NCBI GenBank assembly: GCA_013138675.1
Contig: WTCH01000269.1
Span: 1 to 6,109, forward strand
Source: Woeseiaceae bacterium
Lineage (GTDB): Bacteria > Pseudomonadota > Gammaproteobacteria > Steroidobacterales > Woeseiaceae
Length of the DNA stretch: 6,109 bases
Direction of reading: 5' to 3'
Under the pieces are notes generated by a model, which was not told where the DNA came from, made no database searches, and worked only from the letters and a program-made list of their open reading frames with translations. How positions within the stretch are numbered: position 1 is the stretch's first letter; each line of letters opens with the position of its first letter. Below are positions 1 through 5,173 of the stretch, piece after piece. The translations under genes and the position numbers were made by a program.

Positions 1-837
1 CCCAAATTCGACGCCAATATTGAAGAAAAGCAGTGCCAGCGGGATGGCCTGCTGTGGCAATCCGATCTCGCTCAGAGCGCCCGCGAAGCCAAAGCCGTGC
101 AGCAAGCCAAACGTAAACGCGATGGCCCATGGACACTGCTGTGCAAAGCTCGACCTGCCTCGCTCCCGGTGTACCATTTCCGCGGCGACAAGCACGATCG
201 ACAGGGCGATAACCGCTTCGACCGGACTCTGCGGTACATGCACCCACCCGAGCGTTGCGGCAGCCAGGGTGATGGAGTGAGCACCCGTAAACGCCGTAAT
301 CGTGACCAGAACCTGCCGCCAACCCCTGACAAGTAACAGCAACGCCAGCACGAACAACAAGTGGTCGATGCCGAGCAAAATGTGCTCGACGCCGAGTCCG
401 AGATAGGTAACGGCAGTTTGTTGCCAGGTCGGTGCCGCAGGTACCACAAACGACGGCGATGCCGATGTCAGCCGCGAAACCCTGGACGTGCCATCAAGCA
501 AGGAGATTTGAACCAGCGTGTCCGTTAAGGTGCCGGCCAGCCCATCAATGTAGATAGTGCCGCCTTCAAGGCCGCCCGGACAATTGACACTCCAGCGATC
601 AGTAAACGAGCCACCTACAGAGCGCGTGACGATGCGTGACGTGTTTTCACAGTTGTCGGGTAGCAGCGGATAAATGCTGAGACGCAGGTCGCCGCTCGCG
701 GGCACTTTCCACAGAGCATCAAACTGATCTGGCTCCGACTCACGCAGATCGAGATAGCCCGGCCGAACCTCGTGCGCCTGAGTCGCCGCGGTAAACATCA
801 GCAAGAGAATTGCGATGATGCTGCAACGACGTAACAT
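1..837 (-). CDS. HupE/UreJ-family membrane protein (partial, C-terminus beyond left edge)
   Basis: I translated this by hand from the ATG at 837-835. The frame stays open for 279 codons to the window edge, so the C-terminus is missing. Residues 1-21 form a signal peptide (basic MLRR, hydrophobic core, cleavage after TQA). A roughly 120-residue beta-rich periplasmic domain follows, with two cysteines (C63, C86) that could pair. From about residue 142 on there are at least five hydrophobic helices. Family-type motifs are GVEHILLGIDHLLF (H152, D158, H159), FTGAHS (H187), LLHGFGFAGAL (H247) and FFNIGVEFG (E277) at the cut end. The long N-terminal domain fits the HupE/UreJ_2 subgroup rather than the short hydrogenase-operon HupE. 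HupE/UreJ proteins are known or proposed nickel/cobalt permeases; the metal here is unknown. No strong ribosome binding site is visible, and the start overlaps the stop of the upstream PpiC gene (TGATG), so translational coupling is likely. No hydrogenase or urease gene is in view. Confidence 0.92.
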   Translation of the reverse strand, partial: MLRRCSIIAILLLMFTAATQAHEVRPGYLDLRESEPDQFDALWKVPASGDLRLSIYPLLPDNCENTSRIVTRSVGGSFTDRWSVNCPGGLEGGTIYIDGLAGTLTDTLVQISLLDGTSRVSRLTSASPSFVVPAAPTWQQTAVTYLGLGVEHILLGIDHLLFVLALLLLVRGWRQVLVTITAFTGAHSITLAAATLGWVHVPQSPVEAVIALSIVLVAAEMVHRERGRSSFAQQCPWAIAFTFGLLHGFGFAGALSEIGLPQQAIPLALLFFNIGVEFG

Positions 838-1727
838 CAGCGCTGCTCGACGTCTTCGATATCCAGCTCAACATCAAGCCACTCTGGACGTTCGATGACC
901 ACGCTGTAGCGAGAGCGCAGCTCCGCGAAGAATGCCTGGTTAACATCCTGGCGCTTAACCTCACGCCACTCGCGAATGACCGCATCCCGAACGACCTCAA
1001 GATCCGGCACGTTCGCCTCAATGCGCTCTTCAATGAACACCAGGTGCAGACCAAATCCCGACACCACCGGACCAAGCCATCGTCCGGTTTCGAGTTGCGT
1101 CAGGCTGGCTGCGAATTCACGTCCGAACTGACTCGCGATATCGCGCTGCGGGTACAACTCCATCGCAATTGGCAACGGCAATGAGTCGCCACGGGATGCT
1201 GCCCCCTCATCGGTTTCGCTACCATCCAGAGTAGCGAGCACTTTGCGTGCATCATCTTCAGTCGCGTCGCCGCGGGCATCCCGGCTGAAGTAGATGTGCC
1301 GAAAACTGATGCGCGCGTCTTCGCGGAATTTGTCGGGGTTGGCGTCGAGAAATGTCTGTAAATCGGAATCTTCATGATCTACCTGCGCCGCAATATCCTC
1401 GGACAGGAATTCCATTTTCTGCCGCAAGTGGCGGCGAATAACGGCGTTGTCCTGATCAAGTCCGAGAATCATCGCTTCGCGGTAGTAGATTTCTTCGCGG
1501 ATGAAGTCCTCGATCAGGCCTTCGAGTTCAAGCTGCGTTGGCGGGCGCATGCGAGTCTTGCGCCACGCCTGCGACATGCGCTCGATGTGACCGGCACCAA
1601 CGACAATCTCATCGGGTTCGAATTCGCTTCGATCCCCAATTAACGCAAACAGCCCGAACACCCCGGCCCCAAGGACCAGGAAGTGAACGAGCGGTTCGCG
1701 TATTAGAGTTTTTAGTGAGTTCGCCAA
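837..1727 (-). CDS. Membrane-anchored PpiC/parvulin-type peptidyl-prolyl cis-trans isomerase
   Basis: A 296-residue protein. Residues about 12-31 (EPLVHFLVLGAGVFGLFALI) form one N-terminal transmembrane anchor, with the rest predicted to lie in the periplasm. Residues 40-130 are a helical SurA_N/PpiD-like chaperone region rich in charged helices (ELEGLIEDFIREEIYYREA). Residues about 138-236 form the parvulin rotamase domain, with the opening strand ISFRHIYFSRD (H144) and the closing block GPVVSGFGLHLVFIEER at 219-235. A charged helix and tail follow. Such proteins catalyse proline isomerisation and help fold exported proteins. The start is TTG at 1727-1725: no ATG or GTG fits upstream before an in-frame stop at 1755-1757, and the next Met is residue 51, inside the conserved region. 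The TTG lies one nucleotide past the stop of the upstream gene with no clear Shine-Dalgarno, so coupled initiation is likely. The stop overlaps the HupE start by one base. Confidence 0.9.
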   Translation of the reverse strand: MANSLKTLIREPLVHFLVLGAGVFGLFALIGDRSEFEPDEIVVGAGHIERMSQAWRKTRMRPPTQLELEGLIEDFIREEIYYREAMILGLDQDNAVIRRHLRQKMEFLSEDIAAQVDHEDSDLQTFLDANPDKFREDARISFRHIYFSRDARGDATEDDARKVLATLDGSETDEGAASRGDSLPLPIAMELYPQRDIASQFGREFAASLTQLETGRWLGPVVSGFGLHLVFIEERIEANVPDLEVVRDAVIREWREVKRQDVNQAFFAELRSRYSVVIERPEWLDVELDIEDVEQR

Positions 1728-1728
1728 C

Positions 1729-2454
1729 CTACATCGGCAATACGAGCGCAGTCCTCAATGAGGTCTCTACAATCGTTCCACGTGGGATATTGACGCTGGC
1801 ACCACGCGTCAGGATCGACGCACCGAGGCCCACCTGCGCACCCGTTCTGGCGCCTGAGCTGCCGCCAATCAGTCCACCAACAGCGGCTGCTCTTGCCGTC
1901 CGCCCTACGGTACGTCGCCCCTCGCCGCCTGTTTGCGCGCTCATGCCGTCCGTGGCGATCGGGTGCAACACATCGTCAATCATGACGTCCGTAAATTCGG
2001 CAGACAGCTCCGACGATCCGACTGCGCGGCCAGACTGTTGCGCTGAAGCGATACGCCCATGCACAACCGTGCCGCGCGGGATCACTGTGACGCCATCCAC
2101 CACAATCGCACTTTCGAGTTGACCACGGAAGCGATGGCCTGAGCCATGCTGGCCGGAATCGATGGTGTCTGAAGTACGAATGACAAGACGCGTGCCAGCG
2201 GGCACGGTGATCGTAGGCGCAGGGCCGGTCGAAATATTTGCCTCCGCTGTCGCAACACCTGCACTGAGGAAAATACCAACAACCTCACTCTCGGGAAACG
2301 CCTCGATACTCTCACCAGTGTTAAACATGATGATGCCGTTGCTGGAGCCAACGAAGTCGCCTTCAAGCAAGGTGCCATCGGCCAATTCAATTGTGTCTGC
2401 GGCCAGCGTGCTCGTTGCGAGTGCTGCGATCAGTAATATGATTGTCTGCTTCAT
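1729..2454 (-). CDS. Secreted protein with Sm-like N-terminal and VirB10/TrbI-like C-terminal beta domains
   Basis: 241 residues, ATG start preceded on the minus strand by AGGGGA at good spacing. Residues 1-18 are a signal peptide (MKQTIILLIAALATSTLA) with cleavage after A18 or A19, and there is no lipobox. Residues 20-62 (DTIELADGTLLEGDF, then a strand pair ending in EVVGIF) resemble the small Sm-like beta-barrel found at the start of many secreted proteins. After a linker, residues 82-240 follow the order of the VirB10/TrbI C-terminal domain: VPAGTRLVIRTSDTIDSG (84-101), a strand region, VIPRGTVVHGRI (124-135), a Gly-rich small-residue stretch (189-213), and a final IPRGTIVETSL (223-233). 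The P-x-GT-x-[VL] hairpin therefore occurs three times. No other secretion-system gene is present, so I do not call this a type IV secretion component. Function is unknown; an envelope structural or scaffold role is inference. It lies one nucleotide upstream of the PpiC gene. Confidence 0.85.
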   Translation of the reverse strand: MKQTIILLIAALATSTLAADTIELADGTLLEGDFVGSSNGIIMFNTGESIEAFPESEVVGIFLSAGVATAEANISTGPAPTITVPAGTRLVIRTSDTIDSGQHGSGHRFRGQLESAIVVDGVTVIPRGTVVHGRIASAQQSGRAVGSSELSAEFTDVMIDDVLHPIATDGMSAQTGGEGRRTVGRTARAAAVGGLIGGSSGARTGAQVGLGASILTRGASVNIPRGTIVETSLRTALVLPM

Positions 2455-2534
2455 AAGTCCCCTCTCAATCTCATTTAGTTTATTTTAGTTTGGTTTTTGC
2501 CAATTTGTGGAAATATGACGTATAGAAGCAAGAT
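2455..2534 (-). promoter_or_regulatory. AT-rich intergenic spacer with possible promoter for the three-gene operon
   Basis: 80 bp between the lipoprotein stop and the Sm/VirB10-like gene. On the minus strand there is TTGGCA (2503-2498, a -35-like box), then TAAACT (2482-2477, a weak -10) with a short 15-bp spacer, then AGGGGA before the ATG. AAACTAAA occurs twice with a 10-bp period (2491-2484 and 2481-2474). No GC-rich hairpin terminator follows the lipoprotein gene, so readthrough from it is also possible. Confidence 0.35.
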
Positions 2535-3092
2535 TCATGGGAAGTCGGCGAGGATCGCGGCGACAAACGTACGTACCGTTTCTGCCTGGTTTTCACGAAG
2601 TCTGTCAGTGACACGATTGGTCGCGGTACCTTCCCAGATCATCCGATTTTGCGAGGGATCAATCACGTCGATGGACAACGCGCCCTGGGTGGTTTGCTCA
2701 ATAGTAGGTGTCGACATCGTGGCACCCCAGCCGCCATAGCGGCCACTCCTGTGCATGGTGCTGACGCTGGCGCCGGTGTTTCGCGTGCGGATCTGCTCCT
2801 GAGTTTCGAACAGGAAGTTAATGATTACGTCGGGGTTGTCCTGGTCGAGTCTCCAGCCGCGTTTTCCGAGTTCATCCGTCGTTGCGGCAATCAATTGCGT
2901 ACTGAGCAGCGATTGCACATTTCCACTGTCGGTCGACAGTGGCTGCATAAAACCAAACGTATTGACGCTCATAAAATCGGCAGTAGGGTCAGCGTTGGTG
3001 TGGATTGACGGACCACTTGCGCATGCAGTTAGAAGTGCAGCAAGTACCGACGCAAAGACCAGCCGCAAGCCAGCTGTAGTTTGATTTTTCAT
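2535..3092 (-). CDS. DUF4136-family outer-membrane lipoprotein
   Basis: 185 residues from the ATG at 3092-3090, chosen because GGAG lies 8 nt upstream. A GTG 39 nt further upstream (3131) would add a polar 13-residue extension before the signal peptide and is less likely. Residues 1-23 are a lipoprotein signal peptide ending in the lipobox L21-T22-A23-C24. Residue +2 is Ala, not Asp, which favours sorting to the outer membrane. The mature part matches the DUF4136 pattern: an early SVNTFGFMQP strand, a block resembling ELGKRGWRLDQDNPDVIINF, a variable Gly/Ser-rich middle (SGRYGGWGATMSTP), then TQGALSIDVIDPSQNRMIWEGTA and a terminal helix ending ILADFP. DUF4136 proteins are common proteobacterial envelope lipoproteins of unknown role. 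The gene is divergent from the DUF3604 gene and is the first of four leftward genes, with 80 bp to the next. Confidence 0.92.
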   Translation of the reverse strand: MKNQTTAGLRLVFASVLAALLTACASGPSIHTNADPTADFMSVNTFGFMQPLSTDSGNVQSLLSTQLIAATTDELGKRGWRLDQDNPDVIINFLFETQEQIRTRNTGASVSTMHRSGRYGGWGATMSTPTIEQTTQGALSIDVIDPSQNRMIWEGTATNRVTDRLRENQAETVRTFVAAILADFP

Positions 3093-3103
3093 ATTGTGTT
3101 CTC

Positions 3104-3117
3104 CAAGAGTGCTCTTG
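3104..3117. promoter_or_regulatory. Inverted repeat CAAGAG-TG-CTCTTG overlapping the DUF4136 Shine-Dalgarno
   Basis: Perfect 6-bp arms around a 2-bp centre. On the minus strand the repeat runs directly into GGAG, the likely ribosome binding site of the lipoprotein gene, and shares one base with it. It could be an operator for a dimeric repressor. In the leader RNA it could be a small hairpin (5-bp stem, 4-nt loop) beside the ribosome site. The symmetry is seen in the sequence; the role is inferred. Confidence 0.45.
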
Positions 3118-3170
3118 TTATTTTGTTTCACTTTTTATTATTCGAGTTCACGAATGCAGCGGCTTACTCC

Positions 3171-3185
3171 AGTATAGTATAGTAC
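3171..3185. repeat. Short tandem pentamer AGTAT-AGTAT-AGTAC
   Basis: Three consecutive pentamers, the last with one mismatch, in the divergent intergenic region. The repeat creates two overlapping TATAGT -10-like hexamers 5 bp apart. Gain or loss of a unit would shift promoter spacing, but with only three units it may be chance. Confidence 0.5.
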
Positions 3186-3194
3186 ATACGTACT
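3181..3194. promoter_or_regulatory. Inverted repeat AGTAC-ATAC-GTACT, possible operator
   Basis: Perfect 5-bp arms with a 4-bp centre, 71 bp before the DUF3604 start. It overlaps the end of the TATAGT hexamers and the tandem pentamers, so a protein bound here would sit on or just downstream of a candidate -10 box. The arms do not match a regulator consensus that I can name with confidence; the orientation is opposite to the TrpR box. Confidence 0.4.
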
Positions 3195-3205
3195 TCTACC
3201 TACCT

Positions 3206-3223
3206 GGGTATTGCTAGGGTATT
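3206..3223. repeat. Direct repeat GGGTATT, two copies 11 bp apart
   Basis: GGGTATT occurs at 3206-3212 and 3217-3223, about one DNA helical turn apart, 42-59 bp upstream of the DUF3604 start. Direct repeats phased this way are typical of tandem half-sites for response regulators, but a 7-mer pair could also be chance. Confidence 0.4.
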
Positions 3224-3250
3224 CGGGCATATCAACAAGAAACAATATCA

Positions 3251-3256
3251 GAAGGA
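3251..3256 (+). promoter_or_regulatory. Ribosome binding site GAAGGA deciding the DUF3604 start
   Basis: GAAGGA ends 8 nt before the ATG at 3265 and supports that start over the in-frame TTG at 3211. The chosen start also places a normal signal peptide at the N-terminus. Confidence 0.75.
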
Positions 3257-3264
3257 CGCTTTTC

Positions 3265-5166
3265 ATGAAATCGCTAACAGTATGGATGTATGCCGCATTT
3301 TGTCTGGCCTTCCTCACCGTCGATGTGGACGCGTCCCCTACGGAACTGGTCGTTTCCGAAGAGATATTGGAGACGGCTGAAGTCTATTCTCCTTTCGTCA
3401 ACCGTGACTACCCGGACCAGGTGTTTTTCGGCGACACGCATTTTCACACCAATTTGTCCTTCGATGCGGGTCTCGTCGGTACCTCGCTTGGTGTTGACGA
3501 AGCTTTTCGATTCGCAAAGGGTGAAAAGGTCATATCGAACTCGGGACAGCCCGTGCAGCTGATCCGGCCGCTCGATTTCCTGGTTATTACCGACCACGCC
3601 GAGTTCCTTGGCCTTGCACCCATGATTCAAAATTCAGCACCCGAATTGCTGGCGGATCCCTGGGGTGCGTGGGTGCACGAGCGTTTCAATGCCGGCATTG
3701 AAGGACGTATGGAGGCATTTGCCAACATCATCGAATACGGCACGACCGGCGTGAACCCGATGAGTTCGAATAATGCGGCGCGCAGCATGTGGATCGATTT
3801 CGTCGAAAAAACCGAGACTTATGACGAGCCTGGCCGATTCTCTGCGATGACGGGCTTCGAATGGAGCTCGAGCCCCGGAGGCAATAACCTGCATCGGGTC
3901 GTCATACATCGTGACGGTGCGGAAACGACGAGTCGCACAATTCCTTACGGCCTGTTCGATAGCGACAATCCCGAGGGCCTCTGGAAATACCTGGCTGACT
4001 ACGAGAATAAGACCGGCGGCCAGGCGATCGCTATTCCCCATAACGGTAACCTGTCGAACGGCCTGATGTTCAGTGACAAGATGTCAAACGGCAAGCGCAT
4101 TACCAGGGAATATGCCGAGACGCGCGCCAAATGGGAGCCGTTACATGAAGTGTCACAGGTCAAGGGTGACGAAGAAACCCATCCGCTGTTGTCGCCCGAA
4201 GATGAGTTTGCCGACTTCGAAACCTGGGACGTTTCCAATATCTCCGGATCCGCAGGCAAGGAAGACTGGATGCTACAGTATGAGTATGCGCGATCAGCCC
4301 TGAAGTTCGGGCTCCAGTTGGAGGAAAAACTCGGCGCCAATCCCTACAAGTTCGGCATGATCGGGGCATCCGATTCGCACACGGCGCTGTCGACCACGCG
4401 GGAAGAAAACTTCTTCGGCAAATATCAGCACACCGAGCCATCGGCGGACCGCCACAATGGCGACGTGATCCCGTCCGAAGACCCTGCGCTCAGGATTCTG
4501 ACATCGCAGGAAAGCGCATCAGGAATGATGGCTGTGTGGGCTCGCGAGAACACGCGTGGAGCCCTATTCGATTCGATGCGACGCAAGGAAGTTTATGGGA
4601 CGACCGGCACGAGAATTCGGGTACGCGTATTCGGCGGCTGGAATTTTGTTCCGGAAGATGTAACAACACCCGATTTCGCAGCGAAGGGCTACTCCCATGG
4701 TGTACCGATGGGCGGCGACCTGCGCGATGCGCCGGATGGCGCTTCGCCACGATTCATGATTCGGGCACTTCGCGATCCCGATGGTGCCAATCTGGACCGT
4801 GTGCAGATCATTAAGGGCTGGCTCGATTCGGATGGCGAAACGCACGAGCGCATTTACGATGTGGCCGTGTCGGACGGCCGTGAGATCGGTGCCGACGGTC
4901 GCGCCCGCGAATCGGTAGGCAGCACTGTCGATATTGAGGCAGCCACATTTACGAACACGATCGGCGACCCGCTAATGTCCACCTATTGGCAAGACCCGGA
5001 CTTTGATCCGAATGAGTCAGCGTTTTACTACGTACGTGTACTCGAGATTCCAACACCACGCTGGACAACGTACGACGCCGCATTCTTCGATATCGAGCGC
5101 CCGGAGATCGTACCGGCAACAGTTCAGGACCGCGCCTATACGTCGCCGATCTGGTACACGCCGTAG
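3265..5166 (+). CDS. Secreted DUF3604 protein, PHP-like putative metal-dependent hydrolase
   Basis: 633 residues from the ATG at 3265, with GAAGGA 8 nt upstream. A TTG in frame at 3211 gives a longer reading but lacks a ribosome binding site and would bury the signal peptide. Residues 1-23 are the signal peptide (cleavage at VDA|S). The body matches DUF3604 over the usual length, from QVFFGDTHFHTNLSFDAG (52-69) to RAYTSPIWY at the C-terminus. Candidate metal ligands fall in the order seen in PHP-superfamily hydrolases: H59-x-H61; D110-H111 with E113 in LVITDHAEFLG; E199 in GFEWSS; H210; H259 in IPHNGN; and D370-x-H372 in GASDSH. DUF3604 has no established reaction that I know of; a periplasmic phosphoesterase or other metal-dependent hydrolase is inferred from these motifs. 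Residues from about 430 to the end look beta-rich and may be an accessory domain. The gene stands alone on the plus strand, and its stop is 3 nt from the convergent beta-barrel gene. Confidence 0.95.
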   Translation: MKSLTVWMYAAFCLAFLTVDVDASPTELVVSEEILETAEVYSPFVNRDYPDQVFFGDTHFHTNLSFDAGLVGTSLGVDEAFRFAKGEKVISNSGQPVQLIRPLDFLVITDHAEFLGLAPMIQNSAPELLADPWGAWVHERFNAGIEGRMEAFANIIEYGTTGVNPMSSNNAARSMWIDFVEKTETYDEPGRFSAMTGFEWSSSPGGNNLHRVVIHRDGAETTSRTIPYGLFDSDNPEGLWKYLADYENKTGGQAIAIPHNGNLSNGLMFSDKMSNGKRITREYAETRAKWEPLHEVSQVKGDEETHPLLSPEDEFADFETWDVSNISGSAGKEDWMLQYEYARSALKFGLQLEEKLGANPYKFGMIGASDSHTALSTTREENFFGKYQHTEPSADRHNGDVIPSEDPALRILTSQESASGMMAVWARENTRGALFDSMRRKEVYGTTGTRIRVRVFGGWNFVPEDVTTPDFAAKGYSHGVPMGGDLRDAPDGASPRFMIRALRDPDGANLDRVQIIKGWLDSDGETHERIYDVAVSDGREIGADGRARESVGSTVDIEAATFTNTIGDPLMSTYWQDPDFDPNESAFYYVRVLEIPTPRWTTYDAAFFDIERPEIVPATVQDRAYTSPIWYTP

Positions 5167-5173
5167 GTCCTAC
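5163..5173. repeat. Odd palindrome GTAGG-T-CCTAC spanning both convergent stop codons
   Basis: Perfect 5-bp arms around a single central T. It contains the TAG of the DUF3604 gene (5164-5166) and, on the other strand, the TAG of the beta-barrel gene (5172-5170). A 1-nt loop cannot form a normal hairpin, so this is not an intrinsic terminator. The symmetry partly arises because the two TAG codons face each other. Confidence 0.55.

Larger units (their letters stand above)
3093..3264. promoter_or_regulatory. Divergent intergenic control region between the DUF4136 and DUF3604 genes
   Basis: This is the largest gene-free stretch in the window (172 bp), and both flanking genes must be transcribed out of it unless they read through from elsewhere. 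It holds the Shine-Dalgarno sites of both genes, an AT-rich block (about 3116-3142), two TATAGT hexamers (3173-3178 and 3178-3183) that are five-of-six matches to a sigma70 -10 box on the plus strand, and two inverted repeats listed separately. I found no convincing -35 box at 16-18 nt for either TATAGT, so the exact promoters are not resolved. Confidence 0.6.

Noticed and set aside
72..449. 125-residue minus-strand frame rich in Cys, Arg and Ser
   Set aside because: It lies in another frame of the HupE/UreJ gene, whose translation is open and has clear family motifs across the same bases.
1538..2122. 194-residue plus-strand frame, Pro/Arg/Ala/Thr-rich
   Set aside because: It is a shadow antisense to the PpiC and Sm/VirB10-like genes, with low-complexity composition, no domain pattern and no ribosome binding site.
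1729..2454. Evidence of a type IV secretion or conjugation locus from the VirB10-like domain
   Set aside because: No VirB4, VirB9, VirB11, relaxase or coupling-protein gene is present, and the protein lacks the VirB10 inner-membrane anchor and proline-rich region.
3093..3131. GTG start adding 13 residues to the DUF4136 lipoprotein
   Set aside because: The extension is polar and would separate the start from the lipoprotein signal; the ATG at 3092 has GGAG 8 nt upstream.
3181..3194. TrpR operator
   Set aside because: TrpR half-sites read GTACTAG towards CTAGTAC; here the arms are in the opposite order (AGTAC before GTACT) and the centre differs.
3211..3264. TTG-initiated N-terminal extension of 18 residues on the DUF3604 protein
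   Set aside because: It has no ribosome binding site and would bury the signal peptide, whereas the ATG at 3265 has GAAGGA at ideal spacing and gives a normal signal sequence.
5163..5173. Bidirectional intrinsic terminator at the convergent stops
   Set aside because: The palindrome has a 1-nt centre that cannot form a loop, the stem would be only 5 bp, and there is no flanking T-run on either strand.
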